From Chromatiales bacterium (GTDB lineage: Bacteria > Pseudomonadota > Gammaproteobacteria > Chromatiales > Chromatiaceae): a stretch of DNA of 64,000 nt. Where the stretch lies: NCBI GenBank assembly GCA_022360905.1, contig JAKSBX010000156.1, positions 1 to 64,000 on the forward strand, read 5' to 3'. The position numbers and the translations under genes were made by a program. Under the pieces are notes generated by a model. The model did not search any database. It was not told the DNA's origin and saw only the letters and a program-made list of their open reading frames with translations. Shown piece by piece: positions 1 to 8,813 of this stretch (positions are counted from its first letter, which is position 1; each line of letters begins with the position of its first letter).

Positions 1-1461
1 ATTCTCACCCGATCCACCCTTGGTGCTGCGACTCTTGATACCGCTCTGGGTCATATTCGCAGGAAGCCCATAGGGTGGCATCTGATCGGCGTTGTAGACC
101 CGCCCGGTGACGAGCGGCCGATCCGGGTCCCCTTCAAGGAACTCCACCACCACTTCCTGGCCAATCCGTGGAATATGCATGGCACCCCAGTTTTTACCGG
201 CCCACACCTGGGACACCCTTACCCAGCAGGAACTGTTCTCATCGCTGCCCCCATAACGGTCCCAGTGAAATTGAAGCTTCACGCGCCCATACTCATCCGT
301 GTAGATCTCCTCACCGGCCTTACCCACAACCACGGCGGTCTGTGGGCCCTGGACGATCGGTTTCGGCGTGCTACGGACACTGCGGTAGTTCTCTTTGCTC
401 ACGGAACATTTGAATTCGCAGGTAAAAATCGGCTCTTCAGCAATTTCCGGTACCGTTTCAAAGGCGTCGGAATGGAGCACACAGGTCGTGCCGGTGATCA
501 AATACTCTCTGTTCTGATCACCCCGGGGATGCTCAGTCAGGGTAAACAGCCCACCGCTGGCGATACCTCTTGCAATCGCCTCACCTTCAAGCACTTCATG
601 ACCACTCTGGAGCTCTTCAATCCGCTGTCGGGCGTAACTGTCTCCATCTCCCGACTCTTCGTATTCACCCGGATAGTCGAAGATCTCATATTCGGCATGG
701 GAGTGGCTTCGGGGTAGTGGCGCGGTGGCAAACAGATCCGATTTGGGTTTGGTGAAGTTGTAATCCGTGTGGGCGAAACTGCCCGGTTGTACTGACTTGG
801 TAAATTTCCAGGCGTGGATATAGTCCTTCCAGCGGGTACTTCCCTGCTCGCTTTGCGGCAGATAGGGAATCTCGGCGTAGGCTTCGAGCGGACTGTGCGA
901 GCTGTAACCGTCACACAACACCAGGGTATGTTTGCCATCGACATGGGCAATGTAATAATAGATGCCCTCCTGTTCCATCAGGCGACTGACGAAATTAAAA
1001 TCCGTTTCCCGATACTGGACGCAATACTCCCACTCCCGGTATGAGCCGCTCAGCTTGTCTTCAAAATCGCTGAAGCCATTATCCTGAAACACCTCTTTGA
1101 TAATATCCGGGACTTTTTTATTCTGGAAAATGCGGCAATCGGAAGTGCGGGTCAAAAACCACAGCCATGGACGCAGTGTGGCTCGATAGTGGGCGAAATA
1201 GGCAATATGGCCAATCTGGGTGAACTGGCTGACATAGCCATTGAAATACCGCTTTCCGCCGTCCACCAGATCCATCTGCACGGTCATCTGTTTACCCAAC
1301 AGATCATCGTGAGCAATCTCCTCATTGTCGCTCAGCAGATCTACAGTAAACTCAGACAATCGCCCCAACTCCTCTCTCGCCTCCATGCGCAGAATCAGAA
1401 GTTCATCTGGACCCAACGGGGTTTTTATCTGTAACTGCCGGTTACTCTGTGTAAACGCCAT
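1..1461 (-). CDS. vgrG: VgrG spike protein (TssI), 3' end cut by the window edge
   Basis: The reading frame is open from an ATG at 1461 to base 1, giving the first 487 residues. It is missing from the ORF track because no stop lies inside the window. The translation has VgrG hallmarks: an N-terminal gp27-like part beginning MAFTQSNRQLQ, a middle section with YTDEYGRVKLQFHWD and SSCWVRVSQ, and the gp5/OB-fold region ending GIKSRSTKGG. VgrG trimers form the puncturing tip loaded on the Hcp tube and often carry or recruit effectors. It is divergent from the main T6SS operon. Any C-terminal effector extension, PAAR protein or effector gene would lie beyond the left edge. Family call is secure; full length is unknown. 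Confidence 0.95.
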   Translation of the reverse strand, partial: MAFTQSNRQLQIKTPLGPDELLILRMEAREELGRLSEFTVDLLSDNEEIAHDDLLGKQMTVQMDLVDGGKRYFNGYVSQFTQIGHIAYFAHYRATLRPWLWFLTRTSDCRIFQNKKVPDIIKEVFQDNGFSDFEDKLSGSYREWEYCVQYRETDFNFVSRLMEQEGIYYYIAHVDGKHTLVLCDGYSSHSPLEAYAEIPYLPQSEQGSTRWKDYIHAWKFTKSVQPGSFAHTDYNFTKPKSDLFATAPLPRSHSHAEYEIFDYPGEYEESGDGDSYARQRIEELQSGHEVLEGEAIARGIASGGLFTLTEHPRGDQNREYLITGTTCVLHSDAFETVPEIAEEPIFTCEFKCSVSKENYRSVRSTPKPIVQGPQTAVVVGKAGEEIYTDEYGRVKLQFHWDRYGGSDENSSCWVRVSQVWAGKNWGAMHIPRIGQEVVVEFLEGDPDRPLVTGRVYNADQMPPYGLPANMTQSGIKSRSTKGGSGEN

Positions 1462-1877
1462 TCAAGACTCCTACCCAATCGAACAATCATAGCAAAGAAA
1501 AAGGCTCTCTTCTGAAAAGCAGGCTTTAACTTATACCACTAGTGAGTAAACACCCCGGTTCAACATTTTTTTGATCACGGCCAAATCGAGATGGTAATTG
1601 TAGCTATTTGAGATAAAGTATGTGTGTCAGAGCCACTGCGGTCAATGAAATCATGACGGTACTTTGTCACAGGGCTTGGTGTGATCTATCAGACTCATAA
1701 GTGATATCAGCGTGACACCAGACCATTGGTTGTGTTTCGCGCCTTGCAGCCAAAGGCATTTGCTACGGACATCCGGGGACAAAACAAGCCTCTTCTATCA
1801 TGCGTCCATATGAGTCTGTACATACGCCGCAAGACCTGCCTAAATGACAGGATCAGCTTACTTAAGGTGTAGTCGAC
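1462..1877. other. Divergent intergenic region between vgrG and the T6SS operon
   Basis: These 416 bp separate the divergent vgrG and TssBC-like genes and must hold the promoters for both. I see no convincing sigma-70 pair, no sigma-54 (TGGCAC-N5-TTGC) site and no hairpin terminator. The site upstream of the plus-strand gene is a weak AAGGTG about 8 bases before its ATG. Confidence 0.5.
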
Positions 1878-3263
1878 ATGGCACAACGATTGAATCTATC
1901 GGTTGAACTGGGAAAAAAGCGTCATAGTGGAGATGGCGGCAGCGCCGACAGTCAGCAACTCAAATTCATTCTCTTGGGTTGTTTTTCGGGCACCAGGAAT
2001 TCGTCTGATTCCCACGCCAATACTCACCAGGGCTTACGCCAGGTGGATCTCGACAACTTCGATGCTTTGCTCAGTGAAATACAACCTTCCCTGAAAATTC
2101 GCTTGAGTGACCAGGCTGAACCGCTTCAGCTCAGTTTTACCAGCCTGGATGACTTCCATCCGGACCAGCTCCATCAACAGCTGCCCCAACAGCAGAGTCC
2201 CTCTTCTGATGTGCGCAGAGAGCAGCAACCAGCCAACCCGCGACAGAGTACGTCAACCCGCGATCAGCAGGAGTCAGATCAACAGACTCTATCAAGACTA
2301 TTAGGTAAAGGAACCGTCACGACGCCATCAGCAAGCGGATCCCAAGCAAACCGTACATTGGTTGAATCGGTAGTTGGACGTCTGATAGATGGCTCACTCA
2401 AGCGAGAAGGATCAGAAGACACCAAGCAAGAAACCGATCATTCAGGACCACAAAGGAGTCTACTGAAACGTGTCATCCATCACCCCGAGTTTCAAGCCCT
2501 GGAGTCGAATTGGCGAGGCCTGGACTGGCTGGTTCGAAGTCTGGAATCGGATGAACTGAATACGGTTTTCATTTTTGATATGGCCAGTGACGAGTGGGAT
2601 CTCTTTTCTCAGAATGAATTGGATTTTCCAAAATCAGACTGCTATCGATCACTACTGGAACGTTTCAGCAACGATCATCCATCAGAACAGAAGTTTATTC
2701 TAATATGCGATAAATATTTTAATTCCTCGAGTGGAGATATTCGCCTATTGGAAAGTTTGTCACTACTGGGTAGATCCCTGAACGCCCAACTGATCGCAGC
2801 TAGCTCAGCAACACTTCTCTCGGAGTCGGATTCTGACCCCGATTCGATGAACCAATTGAAAGCCTTTCAACAAAGCGAGGCGGCAGCAAACGTCAGTCTG
2901 GTTCTGCCCCGCATCTTGATGCGAATGCCTTATGGCGAGCAATATGACCCTGTTGAATCCTTCGATTTCGAAGAACTGGACACTGAATGGTCAAACGATG
3001 AACTGCTTTGGGGCAATCCCGGTTATGCGTTGGCGATCCAATTGGCTGCGGATAATCAATCGGATCAGCAGCAGGATGCTGTCGCCTTGGCCGATTGCCC
3101 CTCCTTCGCCTATCGAAAAAACAGTGAAAGCCACCTGCAGCCCTGTACGGAAAGCCTGTTCACCGATCTGCAGTTGGAAACACTGGTTGAGCTTGGAATG
3201 GTCCCAATAGTCGGCAGCCGTCGCAGTAATGTGGTAAAGATACCTTGGTATCGAAGACTATAA
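1878..3263 (+). CDS. TssB-TssC-like fusion (T6SS sheath-domain paralogue)
   Basis: This 461-aa protein resembles the two sheath subunits joined in one chain. Residues about 5-110 match TssB features (LKFILLGCFSG, VDLDNFDALL, LSFTSLDDFHPDQL). A polar Gln/Ser-rich linker spans about 110-190. Residues about 195-460 follow TssC (HHPEFQALESNWRGLDWLV, LPRILMRMPYGEQYDPVESFDFEE, LLWGNPGYALAIQL). Canonical tssB and tssC occur separately just downstream, so this is a paralogue and not their replacement. It stops near IPWYRRL and lacks the final roughly 100 residues of TssC, including the strand region that locks neighbouring sheath subunits. It is the first gene of the operon. A role as sheath cap, adaptor or assembly factor is inference; the domain assignment is by direct comparison with the neighbouring TssB and TssC. 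Confidence 0.8.
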   Translation: MAQRLNLSVELGKKRHSGDGGSADSQQLKFILLGCFSGTRNSSDSHANTHQGLRQVDLDNFDALLSEIQPSLKIRLSDQAEPLQLSFTSLDDFHPDQLHQQLPQQQSPSSDVRREQQPANPRQSTSTRDQQESDQQTLSRLLGKGTVTTPSASGSQANRTLVESVVGRLIDGSLKREGSEDTKQETDHSGPQRSLLKRVIHHPEFQALESNWRGLDWLVRSLESDELNTVFIFDMASDEWDLFSQNELDFPKSDCYRSLLERFSNDHPSEQKFILICDKYFNSSSGDIRLLESLSLLGRSLNAQLIAASSATLLSESDSDPDSMNQLKAFQQSEAAANVSLVLPRILMRMPYGEQYDPVESFDFEELDTEWSNDELLWGNPGYALAIQLAADNQSDQQQDAVALADCPSFAYRKNSESHLQPCTESLFTDLQLETLVELGMVPIVGSRRSNVVKIPWYRRL

Positions 3264-3575
3264 TGAGTAACGGTGCGAACCATACATGACATAACAGAAC
3301 GGTATCTAACCAGTATTGGGGGTAGTATCAACAACATAGGTTGGTATTATTTCACTACCGTTCACTTATATATCGTGTAGTATCAAGTACAAGGGTTTTG
3401 TGCTAAACCTACCCAATGAAAGGGTAAGATCACAGAACGAAATCACCTGACCAGCCCGTATGGAATCAGGTATCAATAACCAAAATACAAGATTGACAGG
3501 TATGTTTACTTTTTCTATCAACTCAGTTTCAGGTTTGCCGTCGATTTGTTATGCAAACCTTTGGGGGATGCAGGT
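3264..3575. other. Gap before tssA with a short direct repeat
   Basis: About 310 bp without a gene. It holds two copies of GTAGTATCAA (3322-3331 and 3377-3386). The first lies in an imperfect palindrome starting GGTAGT and ending ACTACC near 3359. This could be an operator or a promoter region for tssA, but no known binding-site consensus is recognised. Confidence 0.3.
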
Positions 3576-4604
3576 TTGACAGGCACACTCGACCTTGACC
3601 AACTTCTCAGCGCAGTATCTGAAGAAGAGCCTGCCGGTTCCGATTTAGAGTACGACCCCCTGTTTGGTGAGATGGAAAGAGCTGCCGAAGGTAAGGAAGA
3701 GCAGCAATTCGGCGATACCATCATACCGGCTGAAGACCCGGATTGGCGGGAGCTGAAGAAAAAGTCACTCGAAGTGGCAAGCAAGAGCAGAGATCTGCGG
3801 GCCGCCATTCACCTGACCCGAGCTTTGATTCATACTGACGGCTTTGATGGTCTGGCCGATGGTTTGGCTCTGATCAAAGGCTATCTGGATGGTTACTGGG
3901 AGTCGGTACATCCACAACTCGACCCGGATGACGATAACGATCCAACGCTGAGAATCAATACTCTGATCAATATCTGCGATCCCTTCGACTACCTGGCCGG
4001 CATCAATAAGATCCCGGTGGTCTCTTCCACCGTCATGGGTAAGTTCAGTTACCGGGATATTCAGCTCGCCAACGGTAACCTGCAAACCTCTGATGCAGAT
4101 TCACAGGAGCTTTCCCTCGACCAGATCGATGCGGCATTCCGGGAATCCAGCGACGAGGACAACCAACATATGCTGGACCAGATTACGGCTTCAGCAGAGA
4201 CTGTGGTGGGTATTGAGTCCCGCCTCAACGAGCTGGTCGGCGTTGACCAGGCACCAAATCTCAGCGCCCTTGTCGAGCTGCTGAAAGAGATTTCCAATGA
4301 AGTGGCACAACGCTGCGGGCTGGAAAGTGCCTCCGAAACAGCAGAAACGGCAGCCGACGGCTCCGTAGCGTCGCTACAGAACCAACCAGCGGCACCAGGC
4401 TCGATCAACAATCGCGATGACGTCATCAAGACGCTCGAACGCATTACTCAATATTACGAGAAAAATGAACCATCCAGTCCGATCCCACTGTTACTCGACC
4501 GGGCAAAGCGATTGGTGAAAATGGACTTTTACGAGATTGTCCAGGACCTCGCACCAGGTGGTTCTTCTCATTTCGATTTCCTGTGGAAACAGGAAGATAG
4601 ATAG
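3576..4604 (+). CDS. tssA: T6SS baseplate/sheath-assembly protein TssA (ImpA)
   Basis: TssA proteins nucleate or cap the T6SS baseplate and coordinate tube and sheath polymerisation. The protein opens with the ImpA_N pattern (DLDQLLSAVSEEEPAGSDLEYDPLF) and continues with the family segment YWESVHPQLDPDDDNDPTLR. It ends with a helical region carrying SSPIPLLLDRAKRLV and DFYEIVQDLAPGG, typical of the short ImpA-type TssA. The ORF track starts at the TTG at 3546. I prefer the TTG at 3576 because GGGGGA lies about 7 bases upstream and the resulting start (MTGTLDLDQLL) matches the family. There is no ATG candidate near the N terminus. Family call is firm; the start is inferred. Confidence 0.92.
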   Translation: MTGTLDLDQLLSAVSEEEPAGSDLEYDPLFGEMERAAEGKEEQQFGDTIIPAEDPDWRELKKKSLEVASKSRDLRAAIHLTRALIHTDGFDGLADGLALIKGYLDGYWESVHPQLDPDDDNDPTLRINTLINICDPFDYLAGINKIPVVSSTVMGKFSYRDIQLANGNLQTSDADSQELSLDQIDAAFRESSDEDNQHMLDQITASAETVVGIESRLNELVGVDQAPNLSALVELLKEISNEVAQRCGLESASETAETAADGSVASLQNQPAAPGSINNRDDVIKTLERITQYYEKNEPSSPIPLLLDRAKRLVKMDFYEIVQDLAPGGSSHFDFLWKQEDR

Positions 4605-4686
4605 GTCGAGGATCCGGGCATAAGCCCTTGATTAGATAACAAACATACCGATTAAGGTACAGAGCACATTAATAGAGAGGTAGACC

Positions 4687-5217
4687 GTGGCAAAAGAGAG
4701 CAGCCAGAAGTTCATAGCCCGAAACCGAGCCCCCAGGGTACAGATAGAGTATGACGTGGAACTCTATGGTGCTGAAAAAATGATTCAATTGCCCTTCATC
4801 ATGGGCGTTATGGCAGACCTCTCGGGAAAACCCGAAGAGGCACTACCCCCTGTCGCCGATCGCAAGATGTTGGAAATCGATGTGGATAACTTCGATGAAA
4901 GGCTCAAAGCCATGAAACCCCGTACCGCATTCAGGGTGCCCAACACGCTGACCGGTGAGGGCAACATCAGCGTCGACATTACCTTTGAAAGTATGGATGA
5001 CTTCTCACCCGCTGCGGTCGCCAAAAAGGTCGGCGCGCTGCGCCAACTGCTGGATGCACGTACCCAACTGGCCAATCTGCTGACCTATATGGATGGCAAG
5101 GCCGGTGCGGAAGAGCTGATTACCAAGGCCTTGAACGATCCAACCCTGCTTCAATCCCTTGCCTCTTCCCCCAACCCTGACGATGCATCATCTGAAGATT
5201 CAACCGGCGAGGAGTAA
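4687..5217 (+). CDS. tssB: T6SS sheath small subunit TssB (VipA)
   Basis: TssB pairs with TssC to form the contractile sheath around the Hcp tube. This 176-aa protein has the expected length and motifs: the start SSQKFIARNRAPRVQIEYDVE, then LPFIMGVMADLSG, EIDVDNFDERLKAM and ITFESMDDFSPAAV. It starts at GTG 4687 behind an AGAGAGG site. The tssC gene starts 3 bp after its stop, consistent with stoichiometric co-translation. Confidence 0.97.
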   Translation: MAKESSQKFIARNRAPRVQIEYDVELYGAEKMIQLPFIMGVMADLSGKPEEALPPVADRKMLEIDVDNFDERLKAMKPRTAFRVPNTLTGEGNISVDITFESMDDFSPAAVAKKVGALRQLLDARTQLANLLTYMDGKAGAEELITKALNDPTLLQSLASSPNPDDASSEDSTGEE

Positions 5218-5220
5218 AAG

Positions 5221-6717
5221 ATGGCTGAAACAGATACCCAACAAACAGCGGGCGAAGCGACAGAAAGCGTAGCACCGGATGAATTTTCAGCGCTGCTGCA
5301 ACAGGAGTTCAAACCGAAGACCGAGCGCACCAAGGAAGCCGTTACCAGCGCGGTGCAAACCCTTGCCGAGCAGGTCCTGAAAGAGACCGGCACCATCTCG
5401 GATGATGCGGTTGAGACGATTGAGGGGATCATCGCTGAAATCGACAAAAAGCTCACCGAGCAGGTCAACCTGATCCTCCATCATGAGGATTTTCAGCAAC
5501 TCGAAGGCAGCTGGCGCGGACTGCACCATCTGGTCAACAACACCGAGACCGATGAGATGCTGAAGATCAGGGTCATGAACATCTCGAAAAAAGAGCTGGG
5601 CAAGAACCTGAAAAAATTCAAAGGTACCGCCTGGGATCAAAGCCCGATATTCAAAAAGGTCTACGAGGAAGAGTATGGCCAGTTCGGTGGTGAACCATAC
5701 GGCTGCCTGGTAGGTGACTACCATTTCGATCACTCGCCACCGGATGTCGAGCTGCTCAACGGCATGGCACAAATTGCCGCTTCCGCACATGCGCCGTTCA
5801 TCGCCGGGGCAGCACCTACCGTCATGCAGATGGATTCCTGGCAGGAGCTGTCAAACCCCAGGGACCTGACCAAAATATTCCAGACACCGGAGTTCGCATC
5901 CTGGCGTTCTCTCAGAGAGTCCGACGATTCCCGATATATCGGTCTGGCGATGCCGAGATTCCTCTCTCGCCTGCCCTATGGAGCGAAGACCGATCCTGTG
6001 GAAGAGTTCGATTTCGAAGAGGACACGGAAGGTGCGGATCACAACAAGTACACCTGGTCCAACTCGGCTTATGCCATGGCCGTTAATATCAATCGTGCCT
6101 TCAAACTGTATGGTTGGACAACAAGAATCCGCGGTGTGGAATCAGGCGGTTCCGTCGAAGGACTGCCTACTCACACCTTCCCCACCGATGACGGTGGTGT
6201 GGATATGAAATGCCCTACTGAGATCGCCATATCCGATCGACGTGAGGCCGAATTGGCAAAAAATGGCTTCATGCCGTTGTTGCACCGTAAAAATTCCGAC
6301 TTTGCCGCCTTTATCGGCGCGCAATCACTACAAAAACCTTCGGAATATGACGATCCTGACGCAACAGCCAATGCGAATTTAGCTGCCCGATTGCCCTATC
6401 TGTTCGCCAGTTGCCGCTTCGCACACTACTTGAAATGTATTGTGCGTGACAAGATAGGCTCATTCAAAGAGCGTGATGACATGGAAAAATGGCTAAACAA
6501 ATGGATTATGAACTATGTCGAACCGAACCCGGCGACAGCTTCAGAAGAAGACAAAGCACGTAAACCGCTCGCAGCGGCAGAAGTGGTTGTCGCTGAAGTT
6601 GAGGGGAATCCAGGATACTACACTTCAAAGTTTTTCCTGCGCCCCCACTATCAACTGGAAGGTTTGACAGTCTCGTTACGTCTGGTCTCTAAGCTGCCAT
6701 CTGAAAAAACAGCTTAG
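5221..6717 (+). CDS. tssC: T6SS sheath large subunit TssC (VipB)
   Basis: This is the 498-aa large sheath subunit, the usual family length. Diagnostic segments are LHHEDFQQLEGSWRGLHHLV, PFIAGAAPTVM, AMPRFLSRLPYGAKTDPVEEFDFEED and a C-terminal FFLRPHYQLEGLTVSLRLVSKLP. The last region forms the interlocking strand network of the sheath. It is directly downstream of tssB in the canonical B-C-D order. Contraction of the TssBC sheath drives the Hcp-VgrG needle, and ClpV later disassembles it. Confidence 0.98.
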   Translation: MAETDTQQTAGEATESVAPDEFSALLQQEFKPKTERTKEAVTSAVQTLAEQVLKETGTISDDAVETIEGIIAEIDKKLTEQVNLILHHEDFQQLEGSWRGLHHLVNNTETDEMLKIRVMNISKKELGKNLKKFKGTAWDQSPIFKKVYEEEYGQFGGEPYGCLVGDYHFDHSPPDVELLNGMAQIAASAHAPFIAGAAPTVMQMDSWQELSNPRDLTKIFQTPEFASWRSLRESDDSRYIGLAMPRFLSRLPYGAKTDPVEEFDFEEDTEGADHNKYTWSNSAYAMAVNINRAFKLYGWTTRIRGVESGGSVEGLPTHTFPTDDGGVDMKCPTEIAISDRREAELAKNGFMPLLHRKNSDFAAFIGAQSLQKPSEYDDPDATANANLAARLPYLFASCRFAHYLKCIVRDKIGSFKERDDMEKWLNKWIMNYVEPNPATASEEDKARKPLAAAEVVVAEVEGNPGYYTSKFFLRPHYQLEGLTVSLRLVSKLPSEKTA

Positions 6718-6751
6718 TACCAAAAATCTCACTTATTTGGAGGAATAAATC

Positions 6752-7237
6752 ATGGCAGTTGATATGTTTATGAAGATCGATGGCATCGATGGCGAAAGTA
6801 CCGATGACCAACACAAAGGCTGGATTGAGTTGGTCAGTGTCAATCATGGCGTGACACAACCCACATCCGGAGCCAGCGGCACGGGTGGCCGTACTGGTGG
6901 ACGAGCCGACTTCGAACCCTTTACCGCAATGAAGGAGGTCGATAAAGGCACACCGGATCTGAATATAAAGTGCGCCAAGGGTGAGCACATTCCGAAGATT
7001 GAAGTCCATCTTTGTGAAGCCGCCGGGGACAAGCACATTTTCATGAAATACACCATGGAAAATGTAATCGTTCAGGCGGTCATGCCGAGCTGCAGTAAAG
7101 GTGACATCAAGCCTATTGAAACCGTAAGCTTCGCCTATGGCAAAATCAAATGGGAGTACACAGAACTGGGTCAAGACGGTAAACCAGGCGGTTCAACCGA
7201 CAGAACCTGGAATTTGGAAACCAACAAGCAGGATTGA
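6752..7237 (+). CDS. hcp: T6SS tube protein Hcp (TssD)
   Basis: Hcp hexamers stack into the secreted inner tube and can chaperone small effectors. The 161-aa product shows the Hcp1-type pattern: MAVDMFMKIDGIDGES, GWIELVSVNHG, KVEHLCEAAG-like IEVHLCEAAGDKH, and a closing YGKIKWEYTEL. A strong GGAGGA site precedes the ATG. The gene is followed at once by a strong hairpin terminator, so it is probably the most abundant transcript end of the upstream operon. No effector-like extension is present. Confidence 0.97.
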   Translation: MAVDMFMKIDGIDGESTDDQHKGWIELVSVNHGVTQPTSGASGTGGRTGGRADFEPFTAMKEVDKGTPDLNIKCAKGEHIPKIEVHLCEAAGDKHIFMKYTMENVIVQAVMPSCSKGDIKPIETVSFAYGKIKWEYTELGQDGKPGGSTDRTWNLETNKQD

Positions 7238-7265
7238 TCCTTGCACAGGACAGTGCTTCAACACA

Positions 7266-7298
7266 CCCATCTCTCATGCACGATGAGAGATGGGTTTT
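7266..7298 (+). terminator. Rho-independent terminator after hcp
   Basis: A perfect 12-bp stem, CCCATCTCTCAT paired with ATGAGAGATGGG, with a 5-base loop is followed by TTTT. It lies 28 bp after the hcp stop and before tagJ. It would separate high-level tssBC-hcp expression from the downstream structural genes, either fully or by partial read-through. Confidence 0.85.
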
Positions 7299-7459
7299 GA
7301 ATGCAGAAAGGTTATTCGTTGCACAGATCAGACAGACATAGGAGACGTTTAATTTCAGTAACATCGTGCTGATCCGCTCTACATTGATCTGCAGACAGCA
7401 GTAACTTTGTTCTAGAGATATTGCAGATTGCCTCAAAACACAGAGAAGACAAAAACACC

Positions 7460-8272
7460 ATGACGGGCGCAAAAGAACTATTACAACAAGGCCAACTAGA
7501 TCAGGCTTTGGAAACACTACAGCAGTCGATACGCAACGCACCTTCAGACACCAAGCTGCGAGTCTTCCTGTTTCAGCTGCTCTGCGTGATGGGCGCCTGG
7601 GAACGGGCACTGAGTCAGTTGCAGGTTGCTGGTGACATGGACTCACTCAATCTACCCATGGCCCAGACCTATCGTGAAGCCATTCGCTGTGAACTGTTCC
7701 GACAGGAAGTCTTTAGTGGTGACAAATCACCACTGATTTTCGGCGATCCCCCGGAATGGACAGCGTTTCTCGTGGAGGCACTGAAGCATTCCGGTAAAGG
7801 GGAATACAGCCAAGCTGAAAGCTTGCGCAACCAGGCGTTTGAACTGGCACCCACCACACCCGGCACAATCGACGGGCAGGCTTTCGAATGGATTGCCGAT
7901 GCGGACTCGCGTCTCGGCCCTATGATGGAAGCCATAGTCAACGGCCGCTACTATTGGATCCCCATGCAGCGCCTGAAAAAAGTAACGATGGAGGCACCAG
8001 AAGATCTGCGGGACATGGTCTGGACACCGGCCCAGCTGACCTTTGAAAATGAGGGTGAAGCCGTGGCGCTGATCCCAAGCCGTTATCCTGGTACCGAGCA
8101 TGCAACGGAGCCGGCACTCAAGCTTTCTCACAAAACAGAGTGGCAGACACCGGTCGAAGGTGTCTACCTTGGAGTTGGCCAACGGATGCTGGCCACCGAC
8201 CAGGATGATTACCCCTTACTCAATGTCAGGGAGATACAATTCCAATCCGCAACGGACAGCGAAACTGAATGA
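7460..8272 (+). CDS. tagJ: T6SS accessory protein TagJ (ImpE/SciE family)
   Basis: ImpE/TagJ proteins bind the N-terminal helix of TssB and are thought to modulate ClpV recruitment. The sequence starts with TPR-like helices (ELLQQGQLDQALETLQQSIRNAP) and continues with the family segment EWIADADSRLGPMMEAIVNGRYYWIP. The C-terminal part carries DMVWTPAQLTFENEGE and IPSRYPG. The ORF track begins at TTG 7421, but the ATG at 7460 (MTGAKELLQQG) gives the normal start. It sits between hcp and tssE, a common position. Confidence 0.9.
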   Translation: MTGAKELLQQGQLDQALETLQQSIRNAPSDTKLRVFLFQLLCVMGAWERALSQLQVAGDMDSLNLPMAQTYREAIRCELFRQEVFSGDKSPLIFGDPPEWTAFLVEALKHSGKGEYSQAESLRNQAFELAPTTPGTIDGQAFEWIADADSRLGPMMEAIVNGRYYWIPMQRLKKVTMEAPEDLRDMVWTPAQLTFENEGEAVALIPSRYPGTEHATEPALKLSHKTEWQTPVEGVYLGVGQRMLATDQDDYPLLNVREIQFQSATDSETE

Positions 8273-8298
8273 GTCAATGAGGCGGAGATACCACTCAG

Positions 8299-8811
8299 TT
8301 GAAGGCCAGTAACCAACAACAGCTGCAACCATCCCTGCTTGACCGGTTGATCGACGATGAACCCGGCAAGACGAAAGAGTCCCAGGATAAGCGGGTCATT
8401 TCCATGCGCCGTCTGCGTCAATCCGTTTTACGCGACCTGGCCTGGTTGATGAATACCACCAATCTGGAAACCACCGAGGATTTGGAGGCTTACCCGGAAG
8501 TCGGCCACTCGGTCCTCAACTATGGCTTGGCAGAGCTTTCCGGGCATCTGGTTTCCGGCCTGGATTTAAACCGATTGGAGAGGATGGTGCGCCAAGCAGT
8601 TCAGGATTTCGAGCCGCGCATTATGCCCAATTCAGTTAAAGTACGTTCGGTCCGGGATGCCAGTAAGGAGAGCCACAATCAACTGATGTTCGAGATCGAA
8701 GGACAACTCTGGGCGGTACCCACTCCGACACACCTGTTGATCAAAACCCAGATAGACCTCGAAGAGGGTGGTGTAACCCTTGCTGACGCGTTTAGCACGG
8801 GCATGGAGTAA
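8299..8811 (+). CDS. tssE: T6SS baseplate wedge protein TssE (gp25-like)
   Basis: TssE resembles phage T4 gp25 and nucleates sheath assembly on the baseplate. The 170-aa protein has SLLDRLIDDEP near the N terminus, then LRQSVLRDLAWLMNTTN, SVLNYGLAELSGH and the gp25-like REAV-type segment LERMVRQAVQDFEPRIMPNSVKV. The start is TTG 8299 with GGCGGAG about 12 bases upstream. Its stop lies 2 bp before the tssF start, indicating translational coupling. Confidence 0.93.
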   Translation: MKASNQQQLQPSLLDRLIDDEPGKTKESQDKRVISMRRLRQSVLRDLAWLMNTTNLETTEDLEAYPEVGHSVLNYGLAELSGHLVSGLDLNRLERMVRQAVQDFEPRIMPNSVKVRSVRDASKESHNQLMFEIEGQLWAVPTPTHLLIKTQIDLEEGGVTLADAFSTGME

Positions 8812-8813
8812 TC

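Noticed and set aside
175-717. 180-aa plus-strand ORF in vgrG
   Set aside because: Antisense to VgrG coding sequence, which has clear family motifs over the same bases.
1462-1877. Sigma-54 promoter for the T6SS
   Set aside because: Many T6SS operons use sigma-54, but no TGGCAC-N5-TTGC match and no sigma-54 activator gene were found.
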